Below are positions 25,509-35,149 of a stretch of 64,000 bases of DNA, piece after piece; the stretch's first letter is position 1, and each line of letters begins with the position of its first letter. The position numbers and the translations under genes are program-made. Below the pieces are notes generated by a model. The model saw nothing but the letters and a program-made list of their open reading frames with translations, did not search any database and had not been told where the DNA came from. Source of the DNA: Mesorhizobium sp. WSM4313 (GTDB lineage: Bacteria; Pseudomonadota; Alphaproteobacteria; Rhizobiales; Rhizobiaceae); NCBI RefSeq assembly GCF_002294725.1, contig NZ_NSFT01000001.1, positions 558,001 through 622,000 on the forward strand, written 5' to 3'.

Positions 25509-26381
25509 ATGACAGACGTCTGCACGCAAGGGTTGGATACCGGCTTTGTCGGCCTGGGTTATGCCAAGGTGGCATTTCTCGGCATCGTGCAAGGCATCAC
25601 CGAATTGCTGCCGATTTCGTCCACGGCGCATATGCGCATCGTGCCGGCCGTGCTCGGCTGGCAGGACCCCGGCTCGGCCTTCTCGGCCGCTATGCAGCTG
25701 GCGGCGTTGGCGGCGGTGGTCAGCTATTTCTGGAGCGATGTCAGGGACGTGCTGTTCGGTTCGGTTGCGGCGATCTCGCGGCGCAATTTCGGCGACCGCT
25801 ATTTCCGCCTGGCGATCAGCATCGTGCTTGCCACCGTCCCGATCGTCATTGTGGGCCTCGCGCTTTCCGGCGTGCTCAACGCCTGCAACTCGCCGCTGCG
25901 GGGGCTCGCCGTCATCGGCTGGGCCTGTATCGCCATGGCGATCCTTTTGGCGCTCGCCGAGATCTTCGCCAGCCACAAGCTGATGCTGCGCCAGGCATCG
26001 ATCCTCGACGCGCTGCTTGTGGGCGTCGCCCAGGTCGGCGCGCTTATTCCCGGCGTTTCGCGCTCGGGCTCGACGCTGACGGCGGCGATGGGGCTGGGTT
26101 TCGCCCGGCCGGAGGCGGCGCGCCTTTCCTTCCTGCTCGGCCTGCCGGCCATCGCACTGGCCGGCCTCAAGGAGCTCTATGAACTGCACAAGGTGCATCT
26201 CGATGGGCATGGTTGGTCGATCCTGGCCGTCGGCCTTGTCGTCGCCTCGATCTCGGCTTTCTTCGCGATCTGGGGGCTGATGCGCGTGCTCGAGCGCTTC
26301 TCCGCCTGGCCGTTCGTCATCTATCGCGGCCTGCTCGGCGTGGTGCTGCTGATCGGCGTCGCGACCGGCTGGCTTATCTAG
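25509..26381 (+). CDS. uppP: Undecaprenyl-diphosphatase
   Basis: A 290-residue polytopic inner-membrane enzyme that dephosphorylates undecaprenyl pyrophosphate, recycling the lipid carrier for peptidoglycan and polysaccharide synthesis; extra copies give bacitracin resistance. Both active-site motifs are visible: GIVQGITELLPISST (E-x-x-x-E type plus the PxSSTxH box, here STAHM) and GVSRSGST. About seven or eight membrane helices follow. The ATG at 25509 is preferred over the upstream 25485 because AAAGGA is a few bases before it and the N-terminus then fits the family. Confidence 0.95.
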   Translation: MTDVCTQGLDTGFVGLGYAKVAFLGIVQGITELLPISSTAHMRIVPAVLGWQDPGSAFSAAMQLAALAAVVSYFWSDVRDVLFGSVAAISRRNFGDRYFRLAISIVLATVPIVIVGLALSGVLNACNSPLRGLAVIGWACIAMAILLALAEIFASHKLMLRQASILDALLVGVAQVGALIPGVSRSGSTLTAAMGLGFARPEAARLSFLLGLPAIALAGLKELYELHKVHLDGHGWSILAVGLVVASISAFFAIWGLMRVLERFSAWPFVIYRGLLGVVLLIGVATGWLI

Positions 26382-26429
26382 AGGTCTCGGCCCACTCCGC
26401 TATATCGACGCCGACGCCCGGGTGCGCTG

Positions 26430-27215
26430 ATGGATCTTGGGACTCTGCTGCAATCCGTGCCATTGCTTGCGACGCTGGTGAAATCGGCGGCGCCGGCGGC
26501 AATTGGCGCCGGCATAGGCCTCGGCCAATGGCTGGCGGCGCTGCCGCCCTGCCGCAACCAGGTTTTTGAGAGCGCGACCTATCTGGTCTGCGAAGCCGAC
26601 CCGAAGCGTTTTTTCATCGAGCTGTTCTGGAAGAACAAGGACGGCGATCCCTACCGATCGCTGCACAATCTGCAAAGCGCGCAGCAGGCGACGGGGCGCA
26701 CCATGCTCTTCGGCATCAATGCCGGCATGTATCATCCGAACCTCGCGCCGGTCGGCCTCTATGTCGAGCGCGGCGAGCAGGTCACGCCGGCGAAGACGGG
26801 ATCGGGCACCGGCAATTTCTCCATGCAGCCCAACGGCATCTTCTATGTCAGCGCCGGCAAGGCCGGGGTTCGCGCGACCAAGGATTATCTGAAGCGCCCG
26901 CCGCGCGTCGACTATGCCACGCAATCCGGGCCGATGCTGGTCATCGACGGCAAGCTGCATCCGAAATTCCGTTACGACGGCACCTCGCGCAAGATCCGCG
27001 ATGGCGTCGGCGTGCGCGCCGACGGGGTCGCGGTCTTCGCGATCTCGAACGATGTCGTGACCTTCCATGAATTCGCGCGGCTGTTCCGCGACCGGCTCGG
27101 CTGCCCGAACGCGCTCTTCCTCGATGGCTCGATCTCGAGCCTCTATGCGCCCGGGATCGGCCGCAACGACGATTTCTGGAATCTGGGGCCGATGATCGGC
27201 GTGTTCAGGCGCTAG
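26430..27215 (+). CDS. Phosphodiester glycosidase (NAGPA-like) family protein
   Basis: A 261-residue protein with one N-terminal hydrophobic segment and a phosphodiester glycosidase (DUF2233) domain. Diagnostic blocks are MLFGINAGMYHPNLAPVGLY, GNFSMQPNGIFYV, QSGPMLVIDGKLH, and the catalytic-region NALFLDGSISSLY. Such enzymes uncover sugar phosphodiesters and in bacteria often act on exopolysaccharide or wall sugars outside the membrane. It lies between uppP and a lysozyme-like lipoprotein gene, which fits an envelope theme. Confidence 0.9.
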   Translation: MDLGTLLQSVPLLATLVKSAAPAAIGAGIGLGQWLAALPPCRNQVFESATYLVCEADPKRFFIELFWKNKDGDPYRSLHNLQSAQQATGRTMLFGINAGMYHPNLAPVGLYVERGEQVTPAKTGSGTGNFSMQPNGIFYVSAGKAGVRATKDYLKRPPRVDYATQSGPMLVIDGKLHPKFRYDGTSRKIRDGVGVRADGVAVFAISNDVVTFHEFARLFRDRLGCPNALFLDGSISSLYAPGIGRNDDFWNLGPMIGVFRR

Positions 27216-27365
27216 CCGAGAACCGCTTCGGCGCCACTCCGAATCATTCGGTAGCGCCAAAGGTAAATTTTGATTCAAACTTTGTTGGTAATTTCTCATT
27301 AGGAATGGGGTTTCCGGCGGCGCTGTCCCTGCCTTCGGTCTGTTTTGTTTAGCGTACAGGTCAAG

Positions 27366-28505
27366 ATGCGGATTTTCGGCGTCGTCAGTTTCGTGCTCGC
27401 ATCGCTTTGGCTCGGCGGCTGCTCGTCTACGTCCGGCGTCGATGCCTTGCAGATGCCGTCCAATGAGACGACGAGCTCGGTCGTGCGGCCAAGCGCGCCG
27501 GTGTCGAAGGGCGCGAGGACTGCCGTCGCCGAAAGAACCGTCGAGACCGCATCGATGTCGGGCGCCGCGCGCATCAAGCCGCCGGCGCCGTTGCTCGACG
27601 AAAACAATGCGATCCCCGACGACGAGAACGCTCGCCCCGGCGACGAGAACTCGCGCCCCTTCGGTCTGGCCGAGGAGGAGACGGTGAACTTCCCGGCGGC
27701 CGATCTGCCGGACAGCGTCGAGCCGCCGGTGCAGGAGGCGGCGCTCGTCTCGCCGCCGAAGCGGCTGTCGCGCGCCGCGCCCGCCATGCTCGCCAGCCCG
27801 GTCACCCGCTATGCGTTCCGCGACGCCAAGCCGATCAATTTCGGCCGCTCTTCGCCGCGTCATCTGGCCGTGCACGGCGTCGACGTCTCGCGCTGGCAGG
27901 GCAACATCAACTGGGAAAAGCTGCGCGCCCAGGGCGCCAATTTCGCCTATATCAAGGCGACCGACGGCGGCGACCATCTCGACCCGATGTTCATGAAGAA
28001 CTGGCGCAACGCGGATGCCGCCGGGCTGAAGCGCGGTGCCTATCATTTCTTCTACTGGTGCCGCACCGCCGGCGAGCAGGCTGACTGGTTCATCCGCAAC
28101 GTGCCGAAGGTCGATGGCGCGCTGCCGCCGGTCATCGACGTCGAGTGGAACGGCGACTCTTCGTGCAGACGCAAGCCGTCGCGCGACAAGGTGCTAGAGA
28201 AGATGCAGGTGTTCATGGACAAGCTGGAGCGCCACTACGGCCAGCGGCCCATCATCTACACCAGCCCCGATTTCTATCGCGACAATCTACGCGGCGCCTT
28301 CCTGGATTACCCGTTCTGGCTGCGCGCGGTGGCGGCGCATCCGTCAAAAGTCTATCCGGGCCGCAGGTGGCTGTTCTGGCAATATTCCGGTTCCGGCCTG
28401 TCGCGTGGCGTCAGCGGCCGCATCGACCTCAACGTCTTCCATGGCGACGAGCGCCAATGGCGCGCCTGGCTGGGCGGCGGGCAGATGATAGCCGACGCGG
28501 ATTAA
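27366..28505 (+). CDS. GH25 lysozyme-like lipoprotein
   Basis: A 379-residue predicted lipoprotein: signal segment with lipobox LGGC at C19, then about 140 residues of Ser/Pro/Ala-rich linker, then a glycoside hydrolase 25 domain from about residue 168. Catalytic acids are in place: D173 (GVDVSRWQ) and D258/E260 (VIDVEW). YIKATDGG and WLFWQYSGSG are family motifs. It should cleave the glycan of peptidoglycan from a membrane-anchored position. ATG 27366 is chosen because it gives a proper signal sequence. Confidence 0.92.
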   Translation: MRIFGVVSFVLASLWLGGCSSTSGVDALQMPSNETTSSVVRPSAPVSKGARTAVAERTVETASMSGAARIKPPAPLLDENNAIPDDENARPGDENSRPFGLAEEETVNFPAADLPDSVEPPVQEAALVSPPKRLSRAAPAMLASPVTRYAFRDAKPINFGRSSPRHLAVHGVDVSRWQGNINWEKLRAQGANFAYIKATDGGDHLDPMFMKNWRNADAAGLKRGAYHFFYWCRTAGEQADWFIRNVPKVDGALPPVIDVEWNGDSSCRRKPSRDKVLEKMQVFMDKLERHYGQRPIIYTSPDFYRDNLRGAFLDYPFWLRAVAAHPSKVYPGRRWLFWQYSGSGLSRGVSGRIDLNVFHGDERQWRAWLGGGQMIADAD

Positions 28506-28511
28506 GGCGGA

Positions 28512-28691
28512 GTTTTCCCTTCTCCCCTTGCGGGAGAAGGTGGCCGCGCAGCGGCCGGATGAGGGGTGCTCCAGCTTGATGCAGACCTTCGCAAACGACT
28601 GATGATCGCCAGCATCTCACTCCGCTGGAATCCCCTCATCCGTCTCGGCGCTGCGCGCCGACCCGCATTCTCCCATAAGGGGAGGAGGGGA
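28512..28691. repeat. RIME-like intergenic palindromic element, copy 3
   Basis: The gap between the GH25 gene and the DUF2314 gene (28506-28837) is mostly this element: CCTTCTCCCC...GGATGAGGGGTGCTCCAGC, a spacer containing GATCGCCAGCATCTCACTCC, then CCCTCATCCGTCTCGGCGCT...GGGGAGGAGGGG. Same orientation and spacer as copy 4. The remaining 146 bases before 28838 show only an ordinary upstream region. Confidence 0.8.
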
Positions 28692-28837
28692 AGCACCGGC
28701 GCCTCACGCGCGGGCGTCGGCCGGTGAGGTCGATGGCAATTTCGGCATTTCGCTAACCATGCGCTCACCCTGTCTCTTAGAGGTGCGGCAACGGGCTTCC
28801 GGTAACGTGTCCGTGATCGCATTTCGGAGAGGTTTCG

Positions 28838-29320
28838 ATGCGCAAACTGATTGTTACTGCCGCTTTGGTAGCCGCCGTCGGCTACGGATTTTTCAATTCG
28901 CACATGCGGGGCAGCGAGCCCAAGGACAATGTGGTCGCCTACTCCACCACCGACGCGGCGATGCAGGGCGCCAAGGCCAAGGGCCATTCGACGCTGCCGC
29001 GCTTCCATGAACTGATAGCCGCACGCACGCCTGGCACCTACACCGTGAAATTTCCGCTGACCCAGAACGGCGCCACCGAGCATATCTGGATGCAGCTTGT
29101 GGCTTTCAGCGACGGCCGCTTCGTCGGCCTGCTGGCCGACAAGCCGGTCAATGGCAACCAGTACAAGATGGGCGATCGCATGACGGTGGCCGAGGCCGAC
29201 GTCGAGGACTGGATGATCCGCAACGGCGGCGACGTCTATGGCGGCTACACGGTGCGCCAGGCGCTGGCGGATATGCCGAAGGAACAGGCGGCGAAATACG
29301 GAATCGCGTTCAAGGATTGA
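28838..29320 (+). CDS. DUF2314 family exported protein
   Basis: A 160-residue protein with an N-terminal hydrophobic signal or anchor (MRKLIVTAALVAAVGYGFF) and a DUF2314 (YegJ-like) domain. Family features are DAAMQGAKAKGHSTLPRFHE, EHIWMQLV and the end VEDWMIRNGGDVYGGYTVRQ. These proteins are small envelope or secreted proteins without known activity. It is bracketed by two copies of the same repeat element. GGAGAGG lies upstream of the ATG. Confidence 0.85.
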   Translation: MRKLIVTAALVAAVGYGFFNSHMRGSEPKDNVVAYSTTDAAMQGAKAKGHSTLPRFHELIAARTPGTYTVKFPLTQNGATEHIWMQLVAFSDGRFVGLLADKPVNGNQYKMGDRMTVAEADVEDWMIRNGGDVYGGYTVRQALADMPKEQAAKYGIAFKD

Positions 29321-29325
29321 GCGCT

Positions 29326-29517
29326 CTTCTCCTTCTCCCCCTGCGGGAGAAGGTGGCCGCGAAGCGGCCGGATGATGGGTGTTCCAGCTTGATGGAAGCC
29401 TTGCCGGTTCGGGGGCGCCGCAGCAAGATCGCCAGCCTCTCACTCCGCTGGAACACCCCTCATCCGTCTCGGCGCTGCGCGCCGATCCACCTTCTCCCAC
29501 AAGGGGAGAAGGAGAAG
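29326..29517. repeat. RIME-like intergenic palindromic element, copy 4
   Basis: Near-complete copy matching 28512-28691 in order and orientation: CTTCTCCCCCTGCGGGAGAAGG, GGATGATGGGTGTTCCAGC, spacer with GATCGCCAGC-TCTCACTCC, then CCCTCATCCGTCTCGGCGCT and a terminal GGGGAGAAGG. With the next repeat it fills the 29321-29721 gap. Confidence 0.8.
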
Positions 29518-29543
29518 AGCGCTCATGCCTCGGCCCCGCGCGG

Positions 29544-29700
29544 TCGTCATTCTCGGGCTTGACCCGAGAATCCATGCCGAGACCTCGGCGAAGTGTGCAA
29601 ACGGAGCAGAATTCTGAACCGTTGCAACGCGTCGATGTAACGGAATGGATTTCAGGGTCTGCGCGCGTCGCTTCGCTCCTTGCTCCGCCCTCGAATGACG
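29544..29700. repeat. Intergenic repeat family 2, copy 2
   Basis: Shares GCAGAATTCTG, GTAACGGAATGGATT and CTGCGCGCGTCGCTTCGCTC with the copy at 14364-14543. The 5' end differs (a GTCATTCTCGGGCTTGACCC palindromic arm). It ends at CTCGAATGACG, complementary to its start. Confidence 0.75.
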
Positions 29701-29721
29701 AAGCAGAAGGGGCATCGCCAC

Positions 29722-30093
29722 CTACCCCCCGTTGATCATCGCCTCGATGTTGTAGCCGTCGGGATCAAGCACGAAGCAGGCGTAGTAATGCTCCGTATAA
29801 TCCGGACGCGGTCCGGGCGCCCCATTGTCCGCCGCGCCGGCATCGAGCGCCGCCCGATAGAACGCCTCGACCTCCGCCTTGCTCCTTACTCGGAAGGCGA
29901 CATGAAGACGGGTGAGCGGCGGCTTCTCGTCCGTGCTCTGGATCTCGAACAGGCAGCCGTCGCCGACATCAAAGGCCCAGAACACGCCTTCCTTGCCGAA
30001 GGAGAGGCGATAGCCCAGAGGCGCGAAAGCCTGCTCGTAGAAGAGCTTGCTTTTGTCGAGGTCGCTCACTTCGATGGTGATGTGGTCGATCAC
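29722..30093 (-). CDS. VOC family protein (single domain)
   Basis: A 123-residue glyoxalase-fold protein with the usual opening IDHITIEVSDLDKSKLFYEQ, the RLHVAFRVRSKAEVEAFY middle and the ending FVLDPDGYNIEAMI. His at the start, His in the middle and Glu at the end are the usual metal ligands. The GTG at 30093 gives the typical start; a GTG at 30108 is also open. No ribosome site is convincing for either. Function unknown. Confidence 0.82.
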   Translation of the reverse strand: MIDHITIEVSDLDKSKLFYEQAFAPLGYRLSFGKEGVFWAFDVGDGCLFEIQSTDEKPPLTRLHVAFRVRSKAEVEAFYRAALDAGAADNGAPGPRPDYTEHYYACFVLDPDGYNIEAMINGG

Positions 30094-30147
30094 GGTATGG
30101 CGGAACACTCGGCGGTCATGGTGGCGGTCGGCCTGCGCCGCGGTTCG

Positions 30148-30597
30148 TCAGGGACGGTGCAGTCTCATCAATCTCCCTTGTAGCTCCATTGTGCGCGTCT
30201 CAAAGGCCTCAGGTTTTTCATAAAAAAAGTCGAATAATTCCTCGATCATTTCTAGACACCAATGAGCGTCTTCATATTCGACTTCGAAGGACCGAAGTCC
30301 GTTGCTCGTCATGAAAGGGTGTGCTGCAAGATTGCCAATGCACCTGATCATATCGGCATAGGCTGTATAAGTTCCCGCCATTCCCCCTGGGCGATCGGTT
30401 TTGGTAGCTGACCTAATCTGTTTGGCTAGACTTCTTTGGGTGTGACCAAGCGACAGCAATAGGTCTTCGAGGCAGCGTCTTGAAATGACAGCCGAGCCAG
30501 CTGGGCTGACAGGAAGAATCTTGCATGCGTCCTCATATGTGCGCCAAACGTCATGGGGGACATAGAGAAAATCTCTTGGGGTATATGAGTAATCCAA
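30148..30597 (-). CDS. DUF4145-like protein in lower-GC segment
   Basis: A 149-residue protein that fits DUF4145: RTYEDACKILPVSPAGSAVI, then RRCLEDLLLSLGH and CIGNLAAHPF, where the R-x-x-L-E and the N-x-x-A-H are family features. Such domains are often part of restriction or other defence genes. Base composition is clearly lower in GC than the flanks and codon use is less biased, which points to transfer. A hicBA remnant lies just upstream on the same strand. Confidence 0.72.
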   Translation of the reverse strand: MDYSYTPRDFLYVPHDVWRTYEDACKILPVSPAGSAVISRRCLEDLLLSLGHTQRSLAKQIRSATKTDRPGGMAGTYTAYADMIRCIGNLAAHPFMTSNGLRSFEVEYEDAHWCLEMIEELFDFFYEKPEAFETRTMELQGRLMRLHRP

Positions 30598-30706
30598 ACT
30601 AAGATTGACCTTAAGGGTAAGCGAGCAAGGCCCCGATTTCCGAAAAGCTAATCTTGCCTGGCCTGTGGCATGTTATGCCTCTACCCTAATGCCGTGGCGC
30701 CAGACG

Positions 30707-30913
30707 CTACGCCTCTACATACTCCGCCAGGCTGACGCCTTTCGGCACATCCAGCCCGTCTGCACGCAAACCTTCGATGTGGAAGCGGATCGCATCACGG
30801 ATTTCGGTTTCCACCTCAGCTACCGTCGCTCCGGTAGCGATGCAGCCTGGCAGGTCGGGCACATATGCAGAAAAGTTATTTCCGGCTTTTTCGATCACCA
30901 CGGCGTAGCGCAT
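30707..30913 (-). CDS. hicB: HicB family antitoxin
   Basis: A 68-residue HicB antitoxin: MRYAVVIEKAGNNFSAYVPD, then LPGCIATGATVAEVETEIRD is the partial RNase H-like fold that binds HicA. The C-terminal DNA-binding helix domain of longer HicBs is absent, as in many short forms. AAGGAG lies seven bases before the ATG at 30913 and overlaps the end of hicA, the usual toxin-antitoxin order. Because hicA is frameshifted, hicB here may be an orphan. Confidence 0.9.
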   Translation of the reverse strand: MRYAVVIEKAGNNFSAYVPDLPGCIATGATVAEVETEIRDAIRFHIEGLRADGLDVPKGVSLAEYVEA

Positions 30914-30917
30914 ACCA

Positions 30918-31092
30918 TCACTCCTTCAGGCCGGACTGCTTGAGGATGCTGTTCAACGTTCCTGGTGCAACCTCTTCAGACGGCTTTGGTCTTATGCTTA
31001 TATTGGCGATGGCTGCCTTTGGTTGCAACCAAATACCAGCCGTCGGCCTCCAGCATGCGAATAACTTCGCGGACTGTAAGCCGAGGCGGCAT
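30918..31092 (-). pseudogene. hicA: HicA mRNA interferase toxin, frameshifted
   Basis: Read from ATG 31092, the protein begins with VREVIRMLEADGWYLVATKG and SHRQYKHKTK, a standard HicA N-terminus with the catalytic His region GSHR. It then stops at TGA 30978-30976 after 38 residues. The expected C-terminus (APGTLNSILKQSGLKE) is present a few bases later in another frame, running into the stop at 30920-30918. The strand around the usual G-x-V-T-V is missing, so a small deletion seems to have removed about eight residues and shifted the frame. The toxin is probably inactive. Confidence 0.8.
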
Positions 31093-31100
31093 CTAAGCTC

Positions 31101-34100
31101 TCAGCTGCACCCGCTCGTGCTTCCACACGTGTCGCACTTCTCGCAGGTGCCGTTCCGCACCATGGTGAAGTTGTGGCACTCGGAGCATTCGTTGCCGGTG
31201 TAGCCCTGGAGCAGCGACTGCTGGCGCCTGGTCGCGGCGAGCTTTTTCGCTTCGGCCGCCTCATTGGCGGCAGCGTCGGTGAACAGCGCCTCGGCGCCGC
31301 CGGCGGCTTCGACCTCTTCTTCCACCATATCCTCGGCCAATTCCCGGGCGCGCTCTTCATAGTCGCGCTTGTAGGCGATGGCCTCGTCGCTTGCCGGCTT
31401 CAGCGCCAGCACGTTGGAGCCTGAGAAGGCGGTGGGCGCCGCGCGGGCAGGGGCGGTCGATGGCCCCGAGCCGCCGAAACCCTTCGGGTCTGAACCCGCA
31501 GCTGACACCAGCTTCACCGGCGAGGCGCCGCGATAGAGGCCCTTGGAGAAGGGCGTCGCCTTGCCTTCGGTGATGCCGCGGCCAAGCGCGGTCTTGTCGA
31601 AGTCCGACTGGTCGACATGGGCGAGGTCGTGGCGGCCGAGATAAGAGACCGCGAGCTCACGGAACACGTAGTCGAGGATCGACGTCGCGTTCTTGATGGC
31701 GTCGTTGCCCTGCACCATGCCGGCCGGCTCGAACTTGGTGAAGGTGAAGGCCTCGACATATTCATCGAGCGGCACGCCGTACTGCAGGCCGAGCGAGATC
31801 GCGATGGCGAAGTTGTTCATCATCGCGCGGAAGGCGGCGCCCTCCTTATGCATGTCGATGAAGATCTCGCCCAGGCGGCCGTCGTCGAACTCGCCGGTGC
31901 GGAGATACACCTTGTGGCCGCCGACGACTGCCTTCTGGGTGTAGCCCTTGCGGCGGTTCGGCAGTTTCTCGCGGTCGCGGTAAAGCCGCTCGATAACGCG
32001 CTCGACGATCTTTTCCGTCACCTGCACGGCACGCTGCGCGGCGGGTGCCGCGATCAGCTGTTCGACCGCCTCGTCCTCGTCCTCGTCGTCATCGACGAGC
32101 AGCGAGGCGTTGAGCGGCTGCGACAGTTTCGAGCCGTCGCGATAAAGCGCGTTGGCTTTCAGCGCCAGCTTCCATGACAGCATATAGGCGTTCTTGGCGT
32201 CCTCGACCGTCGCCTCGTTCGGCATGTTGATGGTCTTGGAGATGGCGCCCGAGATGAAAGGCTGCGCCGCCGCCATCATCAGGATGTGGCTGTTGATCGA
32301 GAGCGAGCGCTTGCCGATCTTGCCGCAGGGGCTGGCGCAATCGAACACGGGCAGATGCTCGGCCTTGAGGAAGGGCGCGCCTTCCAAGGTCATCGCACCG
32401 CAGACATGGATGTTGGCGGCGTCGATGTCCTTCTTCGAGAAGCCGAGAGCCGGCAGCATCTCGAAGGAGATGTCGCCGAGCTGCTCGTCGGTGAAGCCGA
32501 GCGTCTCCTTCACCCAGTCGGCGCCGAGCGTCCACTGGTTGAATACGAACTTGATGTCGAAGGCCGACTTCAGCGCTGCATTCAGCGCCGCGATCTTCTC
32601 ATCGCTAAAACCCTTGGCCTTCAGCGAGGAGGGGTTGATGCCGGGCGCCTGGTTGAGGTTGCCGTGGCCGACCGCATAGGCCTCGATCTCGGCGATCTGG
32701 CTCTCGGAATAGCCCAGCGTGCGCAGCGCTTCCGGCACGGCGCGGTTGATGATCTTGAAATAGCCGCCGCCGGCGAGCTTCTTGAACTTCACCAGCGCGA
32801 AATCGGGCTCGATGCCGGTTGTGTCGCAATCCATGACGAGGCCGATCGTGCCGGTCGGCGCGATGACGGTTGCCTGCGCATTGCGGTAGCCATGCTCCGC
32901 GCCGAGCTCGATGGCGCGGTCCCATGCGGCGCGGGCATGCTCGGCCAGCGCCTGCTGCTTCAGGTCGGAGGCGACCAGCGGCACCGGGTTGACGGCGAGC
33001 TTCTCGTAGCCGTCCTTGTCGCCGTAAGCGGCGCGGCGATGATTGCGCATGACGCGCAGCATGTTCTGGGCGTTGCGGTCATAGTCCGGGAAGGCGCCGA
33101 GCTCGGCGGCCATTTCGGCCGAGGTCGAGTAGGCGACGCCGGTCATGATGGCGGTGAGCGCGGCGCAGATGGCGCGGCCCTCGTCGGAGTCGTAGGGAAT
33201 GCCCGAGGTCATCAGCAGGCCGCCGATATTGGCGTAGCCGAGGCCGAGCGTGCGGTATTCGTAAGAGAGCTTGGCGATCTCCTTGGACGGGAACTGCGCC
33301 ATCATCACCGAGATTTCGAGCACGATGGTCCACAGCCGAACGGTGTGCTCGTAAGCGGCGATGTCGATCGTGCCGTCTTCGCGGCGGTAGGGCAAAAGGT
33401 TGATCGAGGCGAGATTGCAAGCCGTGTCGTCGAGGAACATGTATTCCGAGCACGGGTTGGAAGCCCGGATCGCACCGGCGGAGGCGCAGGTGTGCCAGTC
33501 GTTCATCGTCGTGTTGAAGTGCAGGCCCGGATCGGCGGAAGCCCAGGCGGCGTAGCCGATCTTTTCCCACAGGTCGCGCGCCTTCAGCGTCTTCAGCACC
33601 TTGCCGTCCTTGCGGGCGGTGAGCTGCCAGTCGCCATCGGCCTCGACGGCGCGCAGGAAATTGTCCTTCAGCGACACCGAATTGTTGGAGTTCTGGCCGG
33701 AGACGGTGAGATAGGCGTCCGAATCCCAGTCGGTGTCGTAGGTCTTGAACGACATCGAGGTGTAGCCCTGGCGGGCGAACTGGATGACGCGGTAGATATA
33801 GTTCTCCGGCACGGCGTCCTTCTTGGCCGCCTTGATCTCGCGCTTCAGCGCGGTGTTCAGCGCCGGGTCGAAGCAATCGTCGCCATGGCCTTCGCAATTG
33901 ACGCAGGCCTTCATGATGGCTTCGAGATGCTTCTTGACGATCTTGGAACCGGTCACCAGCGAGGCGACCTTCTGCTCCTCATTGACCTTCCAGTCGATGA
34001 AGTCCTCGATATCCGGGTGGTCGGCGTCGACTATGACCATTTTCGCCGCGCGGCGGGTCGTGCCGCCCGACTTGATGGCGCCCGCCGCGCGGTCGCCGAT

Positions 34101-34877
34101 CTTGAGGAAGCTCATCAGGCCGGACGAGCGGCCGCCGCCGGAAAGTTTTTCGCCCTCACCGCGCAGCATCGAGAAGTTCGAGCCGGTGCCGGAGCCGTAT
34201 TTGAACAGGCGCGCCTCGCGCACCCACAGGTCCATGATGCCGCCCTCGTTGACGAGGTCGTCCTGCACGCCCTGGATGAAGCAGGCATGCGGCTGCGGGT
34301 GCTCGTAGGAGGACTTCGACTTGGTCAGCTTGCCGGTAAAGGGATCGACATAGAAGTGGCCCTGGCTCGGGCCGTCAATGCCATAGGCCCAGTGCAGGCC
34401 GGTGTTGAACCATTGCGGCGAGTTCGGCGCGACGCGCTGGGTGGCGAGCATATAGGCGAGCTCATCGCGGAAGGCGCGCGCGTCATCCTCGGATTTGAAG
34501 TAGCCGCCTTTGTATCCCCAGTAGGTCCATGTGCCGGCGAGGCGATCGAAAACCTGGCGGGCGTCGGTTTCCGAACCATAGCGCTCGGCCTCGGGCAGCT
34601 TGGCGAGCTCGGCCTCGTCGGCAACCGAACGCCACAGAAAGGAGGGGACGTCGTTCTCCTCGACCTTCTTCAGGCGCGCCGGCACGCCGGCCTTGCGGAA
34701 ATATTTTTGGGCCAGGATGTCGGCCGCGACCTGGCTGAACTGCGCCGGCACATCGATATTGTCCAGGCGGAACACCACCGAGCCGTCGGGATTCTTGATC
34801 TCCGACAAAGCCTTGCGAAATTCGATCTCTGCATAGGCGGACTGATCTGGCTTGGTGAAGCGACGCTCGATGCGCAT
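31101..34877 (-). CDS. nrdJ: Vitamin B12-dependent ribonucleotide reductase (class II)
   Basis: A 1258-residue adenosylcobalamin-dependent ribonucleoside-diphosphate reductase, the main deoxynucleotide source under low oxygen or in all conditions in many rhizobia. The finger loop [20 protein letters not shown] near residue 475 carries the active-site Cys, Asn and Glu; THE C-terminal [23 protein letters not shown] cysteine cluster passes electrons from thioredoxin. The ATG at 34877 ([11 protein letters not shown]) follows AAGGAAC. Three NrdR-box-like sites upstream suggest control by the NrdR repressor. Confidence 0.97.
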   Translation of the reverse strand: MRIERRFTKPDQSAYAEIEFRKALSEIKNPDGSVVFRLDNIDVPAQFSQVAADILAQKYFRKAGVPARLKKVEENDVPSFLWRSVADEAELAKLPEAERYGSETDARQVFDRLAGTWTYWGYKGGYFKSEDDARAFRDELAYMLATQRVAPNSPQWFNTGLHWAYGIDGPSQGHFYVDPFTGKLTKSKSSYEHPQPHACFIQGVQDDLVNEGGIMDLWVREARLFKYGSGTGSNFSMLRGEGEKLSGGGRSSGLMSFLKIGDRAAGAIKSGGTTRRAAKMVIVDADHPDIEDFIDWKVNEEQKVASLVTGSKIVKKHLEAIMKACVNCEGHGDDCFDPALNTALKREIKAAKKDAVPENYIYRVIQFARQGYTSMSFKTYDTDWDSDAYLTVSGQNSNNSVSLKDNFLRAVEADGDWQLTARKDGKVLKTLKARDLWEKIGYAAWASADPGLHFNTTMNDWHTCASAGAIRASNPCSEYMFLDDTACNLASINLLPYRREDGTIDIAAYEHTVRLWTIVLEISVMMAQFPSKEIAKLSYEYRTLGLGYANIGGLLMTSGIPYDSDEGRAICAALTAIMTGVAYSTSAEMAAELGAFPDYDRNAQNMLRVMRNHRRAAYGDKDGYEKLAVNPVPLVASDLKQQALAEHARAAWDRAIELGAEHGYRNAQATVIAPTGTIGLVMDCDTTGIEPDFALVKFKKLAGGGYFKIINRAVPEALRTLGYSESQIAEIEAYAVGHGNLNQAPGINPSSLKAKGFSDEKIAALNAALKSAFDIKFVFNQWTLGADWVKETLGFTDEQLGDISFEMLPALGFSKKDIDAANIHVCGAMTLEGAPFLKAEHLPVFDCASPCGKIGKRSLSINSHILMMAAAQPFISGAISKTINMPNEATVEDAKNAYMLSWKLALKANALYRDGSKLSQPLNASLLVDDDEDEDEAVEQLIAAPAAQRAVQVTEKIVERVIERLYRDREKLPNRRKGYTQKAVVGGHKVYLRTGEFDDGRLGEIFIDMHKEGAAFRAMMNNFAIAISLGLQYGVPLDEYVEAFTFTKFEPAGMVQGNDAIKNATSILDYVFRELAVSYLGRHDLAHVDQSDFDKTALGRGITEGKATPFSKGLYRGASPVKLVSAAGSDPKGFGGSGPSTAPARAAPTAFSGSNVLALKPASDEAIAYKRDYEERARELAEDMVEEEVEAAGGAEALFTDAAANEAAEAKKLAATRRQQSLLQGYTGNECSECHNFTMVRNGTCEKCDTCGSTSGCS

Positions 34878-34896
34878 TGGTCCCGTTCCTTTGTGT

Positions 34897-34906
34897 CTAT
34901 ATATAG
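34897..34906. promoter_or_regulatory. CTATATATAG palindrome at nrdJ start (NrdR core or -10 box)
   Basis: A perfect 10-base dyad, 20 bases upstream of the nrdJ ATG. It equals the core of the NrdR box and also contains the CTATAT form of the alphaproteobacterial -10 element on the minus strand, so a repressor bound here would cover the promoter. The matching -35 is weak. Confidence 0.45.
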
Positions 34907-35104
34907 CGCCTTTCCCAAGGGATTGCTGCCCCACATGGCGAAAAGCGCTTTGTCGGCATCGCGGGCGACGCCGACACTCTCCTCGTCGCGGGCGCTGCCA
35001 TGCAGACAAGCAAACGCCCTTCCAGGCGCTTACCCAGGTTGCCGGCCGACCCGCGGGTCCCTCGAACTGAAACTTTTGTCGATTCCCTCCGCAGAGGGAG
35101 GTTC

Positions 35105-35149
35105 ACACTATCTAGCGTCGAGCCTGCCTGCAAACACTAAATATAGTGT
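35105..35149. promoter_or_regulatory. Tandem NrdR-box-like sites upstream of nrdJ
   Basis: Two sites: ACACTAAATATAGTGT at 35134-35149, one base off the ACACTATATATAGTGT consensus, and a weaker ACACTATCTAGCGT at 35105. Their centres are about three helical turns apart, the usual spacing for cooperative NrdR binding. They lie about 230-270 bases before the nrdJ ATG, so a distal promoter would be needed. Confidence 0.6.

Noticed and set aside
23873..29517. Palindromic repeats as possible CRISPR or integron sites
   Set aside because: Copies are far apart, differ in module order and no integrase or cas gene is present; they fit intergenic mosaic elements.
30605..30943. A 112-codon plus-strand open frame
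   Set aside because: It runs antisense to hicB, which has a clear family match and ribosome site.
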